Shown piece by piece: positions 6,258 through 12,998 of a DNA stretch of 14,530 bases. Source of the stretch: JBDTGE01 sp050742975 (lineage in GTDB: Bacteria; Actinomycetota; Actinomycetes; Mycobacteriales; Jatrophihabitantaceae); NCBI GenBank assembly GCA_050742975.1, contig JBOGDQ010000043.1:1-14530 (forward strand), read 5' to 3'. Made by a program: the position numbers and the translations under genes. The notes under the pieces are model-generated. The model was not told where the DNA came from, made no database searches, and saw only the letters and a program-made list of their open reading frames with translations. The stretch's first letter is position 1, and every line of letters begins with the position of its first letter.

Positions 6258-6859
6258 TCACCCGCTGACGGGCCGATCAGACGAATGTGCACGGTGAGCA
6301 GGTCGGCACCGAGCACGCGCACGTTCATCGCATTGAGCACGCGCAGCGGGTGCCAGCGGATGATCGAGCGCTGTCGCGCCAGCGCGTCGTCAGCCGGCAG
6401 CACCTCGGCAACGCCGTCCAGCCAGCGGTAGTGCCAGCCGGTCCGGAGCCGCACGCGCACATGCGGGTCGCGGCGGAGGTTGCGCACGTAGTTGGCGCGC
6501 TTGCCGTGCTCGGCGATGAGCCAGAAGTCGTCGCCGCGCCGACCGTTGCCAACCGGCGTGCGCCGAGGCAGCCCTGACGATCGCCCACGGGTCTCCAGGA
6601 TCGCCAGCCCCAGCGGGTTGATACCCACGGCGAGCAGCGCGCGGACGATCGGATTGACCAGCCAGCGCTGGACGTGCCGGACGATCACCACCTTGACGCG
6701 ACGGCTGCGCGCGGTGACCACCAGGTTGGCCCCGTACAGACCGGACTGCGTGATCGTGCCCGAGATGCCCGGCCAGGCATGTGGGTTGAGGGCGAACAGC
6801 CCCCAGGCCAGCGCGAGCGCCAGCGCCGTCCCGACCAGCAGGCCTTGTGGCAGGTTCAT
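6258..6859 (-). CDS. F420-dependent nitroreductase-like protein (DDN/F420H2-quinone reductase family), 3' end abnormal
   Basis: A protein of about 196 recognisable residues in the deazaflavin (F420)-dependent nitroreductase/quinone reductase family. An N-terminal hydrophobic helix (about 4-24, GLLVGTALALALAWGLFAL) would anchor it in the membrane. The split-barrel core runs from about LAILETRGRSSGLPRRTPVGN through FWLIAEHGKRANYVRNLRRDPHVRVRLRTGWHYR, with the family's typical NLRRDPHVRV block, to LLTVHIRLIGP at 6269. The frame then has no stop: it stays open through the whole pirin gene and into antisense aceE down to 5204, with an Arg-rich, non-protein-like composition. The end given is the nearest stop in the neighbouring frame (TGA, 6258-6260), which assumes one lost or gained base. 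ATG at 6859 is preferred; ATG at 6877 is possible. Both lie inside the operators of the divergent tetR. Confidence 0.68.
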
Positions 6860-6888
6860 ACGATCGTATTGCTTCATACGACTGTATG
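6857..6888. promoter_or_regulatory. Twin TetR-type operators between the F420 oxidoreductase and tetR
   Basis: Two near-identical palindromes share the form TTCATACGA-YY-GTAT with an 18-bp centre-to-centre spacing. The first contains the perfect 12-bp palindrome ATACGATCGTAT (6858-6869). The second is CATAC-GACT-GTATG (6875-6888). They cover the start region of the minus-strand oxidoreductase and the -10 of tetR, so one bound regulator would control both genes. Confidence 0.8.
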
Positions 6889-6890
6889 AT
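6885..6890 (+). promoter_or_regulatory. -10 element (TATGAT) of a leaderless tetR transcript
   Basis: TATGAT matches the -10 consensus in five of six positions and ends seven bases before the ATG at 6898, as in leaderless actinobacterial genes. It overlaps the second operator palindrome, so TetR binding would block its own promoter. Confidence 0.55.
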
Positions 6891-6897
6891 GCCAGGC

Positions 6898-7473
6898 ATG
6901 GAGTCGTTGTCAACCGAATCCCCGCGCCGGGCTGCACTCACCGACGCGCTGCTGCGGATCGTGGCCGACCGCGGGCTGGACCAGGTCAGCGTCCGCGAGG
7001 TCGCCGCTGAAGGGGGCGTGTCCATCGGCACGGTGCAGCATTATTTCCCCACGAAGGACGACATGCTGGCCGCCGCCTTCAGCGAGGTGGTCGACCGCAT
7101 CCGCGCACGGCTGACCGCTGTCCCACTCGGCCCGGACGTGCGGCGCAACCTGACCGCCGTCCTGCGCGAACTGCTGCCACTGGACGAGCGCCGCGCACGC
7201 GAGGTCCGGATCCAGCTCGCGTTCGCGGCACGCGCGGCAATCGCGCCCGATCTGGCCGAGATCCAGCGAACCGTCCTGGCCGAGCTGCACTCGGGGCTGG
7301 CGCAGGCGTTCGTCGCCGCCGGCCTCGCCGCGGCGCCGGCGCGACTCGCGGCGCACCTCGCGATCGGGACCGTCGACGGGCTCGCCCTGCATGCCGTCAG
7401 CGCCCCCGGCTGGCTGTCCCCCCGAAGGCTCCGAGACGCCCTAGACCTGCTGCTCGACGCCCTGATCCCCTGA
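6898..7473 (+). CDS. TetR-family transcriptional regulator
   Basis: A 191-residue repressor with an N-terminal TetR DNA-binding domain (about 8-55). The helix-turn-helix is SVREVAAEGGVSIGTVQHYF, followed by the family's PTKDDMLAAAF helix. The rest is the ligand-binding domain, whose C-terminal pattern (AAHLAIGTVDGLALHAV) resembles the BetI-type group. The ATG at 6898 is chosen because TATGAT lies seven bases before it. ATGs at 6886 and 6889 are in frame but fall inside the -10/operator. It is divergent from the F420-type oxidoreductase gene and shares twin operators with it, so it very probably represses that gene and itself, with a small molecule as inducer. The inducer cannot be predicted. 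It converges on the frameshifted secreted-protein gene. Confidence 0.9.
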   Translation: MESLSTESPRRAALTDALLRIVADRGLDQVSVREVAAEGGVSIGTVQHYFPTKDDMLAAAFSEVVDRIRARLTAVPLGPDVRRNLTAVLRELLPLDERRAREVRIQLAFAARAAIAPDLAEIQRTVLAELHSGLAQAFVAAGLAAAPARLAAHLAIGTVDGLALHAVSAPGWLSPRRLRDALDLLLDALIP

Positions 7474-7494
7474 GGGCCGCAGCCGACCACGGCG
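7471..7494 (+). repeat. 24-bp direct repeat, copy 1
   Basis: Starts at the tetR stop codon with TGAGGGCCGCAGCCGACC and continues for six more bases. It matches 9262-9285 in the same orientation at 23 of 24 positions. It contains a GCCG-ACCA-CGGC mini-hairpin. Together with the second copy it brackets the frameshifted secreted-protein gene. Confidence 0.8.
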
Positions 7495-7532
7495 GGATGG
7501 TGACGGTAGATCGCGGTCTCGAAGCCGTCGTG

Positions 7533-8971
7533 CTACGTGTCCGAGCGCAGATCCGTCGCGATCGTCAGCGAGGTCGTCGGAGCCGTCGCGGCGCTGGCAG
7601 ACAGGCTGTCCCAGAGGGCGGCGAAACCTCCGGCGGGCGTCAGGCTCGTGCAGCCCGAATCGGCCGGTGCACAGGCCACCGCCGAGGTCAGGGCGCCGAC
7701 GAACGTGATCTTGCCTGAGAAGCCGACACCCGTCCGGTCGATGTTCTCCCATCGTGCAGCGTCCGCTGCGGAGTAGATCTGCGGCAGCGCGACGATCCGG
7801 GCAGCGTTGAGCCGGTGAGCCAGGCGGTAGTACTGCATCTGGGTCCAAGTGTTGATGCGATTGTTGTCGTTCTTGACCGGACCGCAGCTCAGCCCGACCG
7901 AGCCGTAGGCCGTCGGGCAGTTGTCGGCCGAGCCGTGCTCGACGAGGTCGCCACTGGTGTATGCGAGGTACTTGAGGATCCAGGTCTCGGCGTCGGCCTC
8001 GGTGCTCGCAAACCCGGCCTCGATGTCGATGCCGCCTTCGACGACGATGCCCGGGGTTGCGCTGGCGTGCGTCGCGAGCGGGGTGATTACCTGAGTTGCC
8101 CAGTCCTTCCCTCGCGTGGCTGCAGCGTAGCTATTCGCGTCACCGCTCCAATCGCCGTCATTCGTGGTACCCACCACGATCGTGGAGGTGGTTGATCCAG
8201 TCCTGCACCGCGCGTAGCCGTCGGTGTAGCCGTTGATGGCCGTGACGAGTTGGGGATAGGTGATCCGCACCGCAGGAACGACGCGCTGAGGGCGACCCCC
8301 GGGTGGTCCTTTCCCAGACCGGTGATGGTCTGGGCGCCGATGTCGAGGAGCATGAGGTGGTCGCCCGTAGAGCCGTTCGCCGTCGCGTCAGCGCACCCCT
8401 CGTCATTCATGGACTGAACGTCCGACGCTGCGCCGGAGATGTTGCGCACGTAGCGGCTCGTCGACACCGTTGCCGCCCCGATGTTGGTCGACAGGATGTA
8501 GCCGGAGACGTCGGCGAACAGGTCGGTGGATCGATAGACGCTGATGTCGACCTTCCCGTCGGCGCCGACCGGTGCCACGACGAGGTTGGGGACGGTCTGA
8601 CCTGCGACGTAGTTCAGGTTGGACGCCGTCGGTTTGGGTTGACCGTCGGCATAGACGGTGGCGTAGCCGGTGCCGGTGGGGTTGGTGACCGTGACGTTGA
8701 GGACCACCGCCGACACACCGCTCGCGGGAACACCACCCTGCCCCTCCACCTGGACGGCGACGGTTCCACCGTTGGACACCGGCTTCTTCGCCGCTCCGAT
8801 ACCGACCCGAGTGTCCAGCACGCGTGCCGGCGCCACCGAGTGATACACACCTGAAGCGCTCGAGTTCGCGGCGTCGGCGGGGATAGCCCCGATCACAGTA
8901 ACCAGGGGCACGGATACGAGGGCGACTGCGGCGACGGCGAGTGCCGAGCGCGCTGTGGCTATTTCGCTCAC
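7533..8971 (-). pseudogene. Secreted protein, disrupted by one frameshift (about 479 residues if repaired)
   Basis: Two adjacent minus-strand frames form one protein. The N-terminal part (8971 to about 8282) begins with a signal peptide (hydrophobic core about 9-30, likely cleavage after ADA near residue 34). A beta-rich domain follows, typical of actinobacterial exported proteins, with APARVLDTRVGIG, GVPASGVSAVVLNVTVTNPTGTGYATVYADG, SNLNYVAGQTVPNLV and DLFADVSGYI. The C-terminal part (about 8285 to 7533) reads VVPAVRITYPQLVTAINGY, then TTNDGDWSG, VVEGGIDIEAGFAS and ARIVALPQIYSAADAARWENI. Its alternating strand/helix pattern suggests an alpha/beta, possibly TIM-barrel hydrolase-like, domain that I do not recognise. 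Inserting one G near 8281-8284 restores a continuous frame. The GTG start has GGAGG (8978-8982) six bases upstream. It may be a true pseudogene or a sequencing error. Confidence 0.75.
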
Positions 8972-9410
8972 GGAAAACCTCCGACGGTGCGAGTAGGGCT
9001 CATGACGGGAGGACCAACCGCGTAGACCGTCGTCTCGGCGGTGAGCACTGTACGCCCGGATCGCAGATCGGAGAGCCCCGGTGATCCGGGTGTTCGATCA
9101 TCTGGTGATAGCTCGCTGCCGACTGCACAAGCTGCGGAACGGCCCTGACAAGCTGCCTGGTCACCTCGCATCGACGGTCACCAAGCGGGTCCGGCAGGCC
9201 CACCACACCGCCTGCGCGACGCTAAGCATGGTGACCGCCCCGGCGGAGCGCTGCGATCTATTGAGGGCCGCAGCCGACCGCGGCGCCGCCACTCGCAAGC
9301 TCGGGCGGACACCGCGGCCGGCACGCGACTTCGTCGCGATGGGCGGCCGGTTTGGGTTGCGTAGCGCTCCGCCGGGGACCTCACCAGTCTTATAGGACGC
9401 CACAGTCTCG
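8972..9410. other. 439-base stretch without a convincing gene
   Basis: Lies between the start of the secreted-protein gene and the stop of the PHP gene, both on the minus strand. It must carry the secreted gene's promoter; TACAGT on the minus strand (9048-9053) is a possible -10. It also holds a small inverted repeat CCCGG-TGAT-CCGGG (9077-9090) and copy 2 of the 24-bp repeat. Open frames of up to about 104 codons exist on both strands but show no recognisable domain and no good ribosome binding site. Confidence 0.5.
9262..9285 (+). repeat. 24-bp direct repeat, copy 2
   Basis: Begins TGAGGGCCGCAGCCGACC and matches copy 1 (7471-7494) in 23 of 24 positions, the only difference being G for A at the nineteenth. 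It lies 1,791 bp from copy 1, in the intergenic region upstream of the secreted-protein gene, and keeps the GCCG-NNNN-CGGC hairpin. Confidence 0.8.
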
Positions 9411-10469
9411 CTAGACCGGCCGATGGGTGTGATCTGCTGTCCAGGCGAGCAGGTCATCCATCACCCAGGTGTTGACGACCGTCTCGGCGGACACCCCGCA
9501 ACGCGCCGCGCGGTCACACCCGTTGGGCTGCCAGTCGAGCTGGCCGGGGGCATGCGCGTCGGTGTCGATCGAGAACAGGCAGCCGGCCTCGACGGCCAGC
9601 CGCAGCAGCCGCTTGGGCGGATCCAGCCGCTCGGGCCGCGAGTTGATCTCGACCGCGACGTCGAACTGCTTGCACGCCGCGAACACGATCTCGGCATCGA
9701 ACTCCGATGGCGGCCGCGTTCCCCGCTCGCCGGTGACCAGGCGGCCGGTGCAGTGGCCCAGCACGTCGGTGTGCGGGTTGGAGATCGCGGCGACCATTCG
9801 CGGCGTCATCTCCTTCGCAGGCGCGCGCAGCTTCGAGTGCACGCTCGCGACAACCAGGTCCAGTCGGGCCAGCAGCGACGGCCTCTGATCGAGCGTGCCG
9901 TCCTCGTTGATGTCCACTTCGATGCCGGTGAGGATGCGGAACGCAGGCCCGTCATCGGCCGCGAACGACTCGTTGAGCTCAGCGATCACGTCGAGCTGTT
10001 GTTCGAGCCGCTCGGCGGACAGCCCGCGCGCGACCTTCAGCCGCGGCGAGTGATCGGTCAGCACCAGGTACTCGTGGCCGATGGCACGGGCCGCGAGAGC
10101 CATGTCCCGGATCGGCGAGCCGCCGTCGGACCAGTCCGAGTGGCAGTGGCAGTCGCCGCGCAGCGCCGCCCGCAACGCGGCCGCGGCCTCGTCCAACGGG
10201 CGGTCCTCGGTGGCCAGCAGCCGCCGCAGGTACACCGGTTCCTCGCCGCGCAGTGACTCGGTGACGCAGCGCGCGGTCACCTCGCCCACGCCGGACAGTT
10301 TCGTCAGCGTCCCCGCGGACGTTCGCTCGGCCAGCTCGGCGGCCGGCAGCTCGTCGACGACCGACGCCGCCGTGCGGAACGCCTTGACCCGGAAGCTCGG
10401 CTCGCGCGCCCGTTCGAGCAGGAACGCGATCTGCTTCAGGTCGGCGACCGGATCTCGGGGAGCAGCCAC
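9411..10469 (-). CDS. PHP-domain phosphoesterase with PolX-like N-terminal helices
   Basis: A 352-residue protein. The N-terminus (about 7-85) resembles the 8-kDa domain of family X DNA polymerases: DLKQIAFLLERAREPSFRVKAFRTAA and the helix-hairpin-helix KLSGVGEVTA (57-66). The PHP metal-dependent hydrolase domain follows directly from about 105. Its ligands are visible: H108 and H110 (DCHCHSDWSDG), H140 (TDHS), E184 (GIEVDI), H211 (ASVHSKL), H239 (LGHCTGR) and the DTDAH motif (302-306). The polymerase palm and fingers found between these parts in PolX are absent. It is therefore probably a phosphoesterase or nuclease that may bind DNA ends, not a polymerase. The GTG at 10469 is supported by TACGGT on the minus strand ending six bases upstream, a leaderless arrangement. 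It is divergent from fasR with a 64-base gap. Family assignment is firm; substrate is unknown. Confidence 0.88.
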   Translation of the reverse strand: MAAPRDPVADLKQIAFLLERAREPSFRVKAFRTAASVVDELPAAELAERTSAGTLTKLSGVGEVTARCVTESLRGEEPVYLRRLLATEDRPLDEAAAALRAALRGDCHCHSDWSDGGSPIRDMALAARAIGHEYLVLTDHSPRLKVARGLSAERLEQQLDVIAELNESFAADDGPAFRILTGIEVDINEDGTLDQRPSLLARLDLVVASVHSKLRAPAKEMTPRMVAAISNPHTDVLGHCTGRLVTGERGTRPPSEFDAEIVFAACKQFDVAVEINSRPERLDPPKRLLRLAVEAGCLFSIDTDAHAPGQLDWQPNGCDRAARCGVSAETVVNTWVMDDLLAWTADHTHRPV

Positions 10470-10533
10470 GCCATCACCGTAGCGACGGGTGGCGTGGCAG
10501 GCTTCGTGTCGTGAGGGTCGTGGGGGTCGTGTC
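10470..10533. promoter_or_regulatory. Divergent promoter region of the PHP gene and fasR, with a 13-bp direct repeat
   Basis: On the minus strand TACGGT (10476-10481) is the -10 of a leaderless PHP-gene transcript. On the plus strand CGTGTCGTGAGGG occurs at 10505-10517 and again at 10528-10540, the second copy running over the fasR GTG. The spacing is 23 bp, about two helical turns. GGGGG (10522-10526) serves as the fasR ribosome binding site. The repeats could bind a regulator or be a small duplication. Confidence 0.5.
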
Positions 10534-11694
10534 GTGAGGGCCGGGTTGCACGAGGAGACGATCCGTCGCATCGAGCAGGCGACCGGGCGGATCGCCACGC
10601 AGAGCGTCGCGCGGATGGACGAGCAACTGCCGTGGTTTCGCGAGCTCCCCGCCGATCAGCGCTCGTGGGTCACCCTGGTCGCCCAGGCCGGACTGCAGTC
10701 CTACGTCGAGTGGCTGCGCTCCCCCGACGACGTGCTGCGGCTGACCGGAGAGGTGTTCGCCGCCGCTCCGCAGGCGATGGCCCGGTCGGTGACTTTGCAG
10801 CAGACGGTCGAGCTGGTCCGCGAGACGATCGCAGTCGCCGAGGAGAACCTGCCGCTGCTGGCCGGCCCGGACGATGCGGCGGCCGTCAGCGAGGAGCTGC
10901 TGCGGTTCAGCCGCGAGATCGCGTTCGCCTCCGCCCGCGTCTACGCCATCGCGGCCGAGACCCGCGGTTCGTGGGACGACCGGCTCGAGGCCCTGGTCAT
11001 CGACAGCCTGGTGCGCGGCACCGACGTCGGCGACCCGCTGCCGAGCCAGCTCGCCGCGCTCGGCTGGGCGGACAGCGCCTCGATCGTCGCCGTCGTCGGG
11101 ACCCGGCCGGACCGCGAGCCGCGCGACGTCCTCGCCGACACCCACAACGTCACCCGACAGCTGGGGCTGGACGCGATGGCCGGCGTCCACGGCAACCGGT
11201 TGGTGATCGTGTTCGGCGGGGCGGCCGATCCGCAGGCTGCCGCGGTCAAGCTGGAGCCGGTGTTCGGCGACGGCCCCGTCGTCATCAGCCCGGTCGCCAC
11301 CGAGGTCGGCTCGGCGAGCGCGGTGACCCGTGCCGCGCTGAGCGGGTTGCGCGCGGTGGCCGCGTGGCCCGGCGCTCCCCGCCCGGTGAGCGCCGACGCG
11401 CTGCTGCCCGAGCGGACGCTGGCCGGGGACCCCGATGCCCGCGAACTGCTGATCGAGTCCGTCTACCGCCCGCTCGTCGCTGCCGGTGACGTCCTCGTGG
11501 ACACGGTGAGCACGTTCCTGGAGTCCGGCGGAGCGCTCGAGTCGACCGCCCGAGCGCTGTTCGTGCACGCCAACACCGTCCGCTACCGGCTGCGCCGGGT
11601 GGCCGAGGTGTGCGGCGAGACCCCGAACGACCCGCGCGGAGCGTTCATCCTCCGGCTGGCGCTCACGCTCGGCCGGCTCGACCAGTTGGGCTGA
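10534..11694 (+). CDS. fasR: FasR-type PucR/CdaR-family regulator of fatty acid synthesis
   Basis: A 386-residue regulator with a PucR-type C-terminal helix-turn-helix (about 333-360: ALESTARALFVHANTVRYRLRRVAEVCG), preceded by a GGDEF-like/CdaR central region and an N-terminal helical region (about 5-140). In Streptomyces coelicolor the protein in this exact position, FasR, activates the fabD-fabH-acpP-fabF operon; M. tuberculosis has the homologue Rv2242 between aceE and fabD. The same role is inferred here. GTG at 10534 has GGGGG seven bases upstream. An eight-codon ORF from 10511 ends on the overlapping GTGA, so weak coupling is possible. A 131-base gap separates it from fabD, so fabD likely has its own, FasR-controlled promoter. 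Confidence 0.9.
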   Translation: MRAGLHEETIRRIEQATGRIATQSVARMDEQLPWFRELPADQRSWVTLVAQAGLQSYVEWLRSPDDVLRLTGEVFAAAPQAMARSVTLQQTVELVRETIAVAEENLPLLAGPDDAAAVSEELLRFSREIAFASARVYAIAAETRGSWDDRLEALVIDSLVRGTDVGDPLPSQLAALGWADSASIVAVVGTRPDREPRDVLADTHNVTRQLGLDAMAGVHGNRLVIVFGGAADPQAAAVKLEPVFGDGPVVISPVATEVGSASAVTRAALSGLRAVAAWPGAPRPVSADALLPERTLAGDPDARELLIESVYRPLVAAGDVLVDTVSTFLESGGALESTARALFVHANTVRYRLRRVAEVCGETPNDPRGAFILRLALTLGRLDQLG

Positions 11695-11720
11695 TCCGAC
11701 AACCCACGCCCGAGATATCG

Positions 11721-11756
11721 GTCACAAGATCGCGCTGTCTTGTAGGTTCTCTACAA
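11721..11756 (+). promoter_or_regulatory. Candidate fab operon promoter with an inverted repeat TTGTAG-N5-CTACAA
   Basis: GTCACA (11721-11726) and TAGGTT (11743-11748) make a plausible -35/-10 pair with a 16-bp spacer. A perfect inverted repeat, TTGTAG (11740-11745) and CTACAA (11751-11756), overlaps the -10 and predicted start site. Its position directly ahead of fabD makes it a candidate site for FasR or another lipid regulator. About 70 bases of leader follow before the fabD start, with no other structure that I can identify. Confidence 0.5.
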
Positions 11757-11825
11757 CTGCGCGGCGACAAACGCTGTCCGTGTCGTCCTCGCGATCAGCT
11801 GCCCGCACAGTGGAGGGTTGACCCT

Positions 11826-12998
11826 GTGATCGCCATATTCGCTCCCGGTCAGGGCGCGCAGACCCCCGGGATGCTCGCTGCCTGGCTCGACCTGCCCGGC
11901 GTTGGGGACCAGCTGGCCGAGCTGTCCGACGCGGCGGGGCTGGACCTGGCCCGGCTCGGTACGAGCGCCGACGCCGAACAGATCAGGGACACCGCGGTCA
12001 CCCAGCCACTGATCGTCGCGCTGGGCGTGATCGTGGCCGGCCGACTCGGCCTGGACAGCGACGCCGACCGCGTCGTGGCCGGCCACAGCGTCGGCGAGCT
12101 GACCGCGGCCGCCGTATCGGGTGCGCTCACCGCTCGCGAGGCCGTGGCGCTGGCGGCCCGGCGGGGTGCCGAGATGGCCGCCGCGTGCGCGCTCGCCCCT
12201 ACGGGCATGTCGGCCGTGCTCGGCGGTGACCCGGACGAGGTCGCCGCGGGCATCGAAGCCGCCGGGCTGGTCCCGGCCAACCGCAACGGCGCCGGTCAGA
12301 TCGTCGCGGCCGGCGAGCTGGACCGGCTCGCCCGGCTCGCGGACGCGCCGCCGGCCGGCGCACGCGTACGTCCGCTCGCCGTCGCGGGCGCCTTCCACAC
12401 GCACTTCATGGCCCCGGCCGAGGACGCGCTGCGCGAGTACGTGCAAGCCCTGACCGTCGCCGATCCGCGCCCGATCCTGCTGTCCAATGCGGACGGTTCC
12501 GGCGTCGTCACCGGCGAGGACCTGATCGCCCGGCTGGTCCGCCAGGTCACGCTGCCGGTCCGCTGGGACTTGTGCCTGCGTACCTGCGCCGACCTCGGGG
12601 TCAGCGCCGTCATCGAGCTGTCCCCCGCCGGGACGCTCACCGGCATCGCCAAGCGCGAACTGCCCGGCGTCGACCTGCTCGCGATCAAGACGCCGGACGA
12701 TCTCGACCGCGCGCGTCAGCTCATCGACAGCCGCGCGCAGCACGGGCAGGGCGAGCACACCGTGGACTTCCGCGTCGTCGTCACGCCTGCCAAGGGCGTG
12801 TTCACCCGCGCCGACGGGCTGGCCGAGGGCGGAGACGTCGCGCGCGGCACCCACCTCGGCACGATCGCAACCAACCGCGAGCAGCACGACATCGTGTCCC
12901 CGGAGGCGGGCGTGCTGGCCGAGTGGCTGCGCGACAACGGCGACATCGTTCCGGCCGGGCTACCGGTCGCCCGAATCCACAGTGGGGCGGAGTACTGA
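11826..12998 (+). CDS. fabD: Malonyl-CoA:ACP transacylase with C-terminal lipoyl/biotinyl-like domain
   Basis: A 390-residue enzyme that moves malonate from CoA to the phosphopantetheine of AcpP. Catalytic parts are present: GQGAQ (9-13), Q60, nucleophile S88 in GHSVGE, R113, H191 in AFHTHFM, and ELSPAGTLTGIAKR near the end of the transacylase. FabD proteins normally end at about 300-316 residues, near the IKTPDDLDRARQLI helix seen at 287-300. Here about 80 further residues (about 315-386) form a barrel-domain pattern: VVVTPAKGVF, EGGDVARGTHLGTI, REQHDIVSPEAGVLAEW, DNGDIVPAGLPVARI. Aligned to lipoyl and biotinyl domains, the modifiable lysine (eight residues before SP's P359) is R351. GGAGG (11812-11816) lies nine bases before the GTG. 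It is the first gene of the fab operon. Confidence 0.95.
   Translation: MIAIFAPGQGAQTPGMLAAWLDLPGVGDQLAELSDAAGLDLARLGTSADAEQIRDTAVTQPLIVALGVIVAGRLGLDSDADRVVAGHSVGELTAAAVSGALTAREAVALAARRGAEMAAACALAPTGMSAVLGGDPDEVAAGIEAAGLVPANRNGAGQIVAAGELDRLARLADAPPAGARVRPLAVAGAFHTHFMAPAEDALREYVQALTVADPRPILLSNADGSGVVTGEDLIARLVRQVTLPVRWDLCLRTCADLGVSAVIELSPAGTLTGIAKRELPGVDLLAIKTPDDLDRARQLIDSRAQHGQGEHTVDFRVVVTPAKGVFTRADGLAEGGDVARGTHLGTIATNREQHDIVSPEAGVLAEWLRDNGDIVPAGLPVARIHSGAEY

Noticed and set aside
9081..9395. 104-codon plus-strand frame in the gap before the PHP gene
   Set aside because: No ribosome site, no recognisable domain, and an overlapping frame of similar length on the other strand. I treat it as non-coding.
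10474..11568. 364-codon minus-strand frame opposite fasR
   Set aside because: Shadow frame; fasR has domain, synteny and start-site support.
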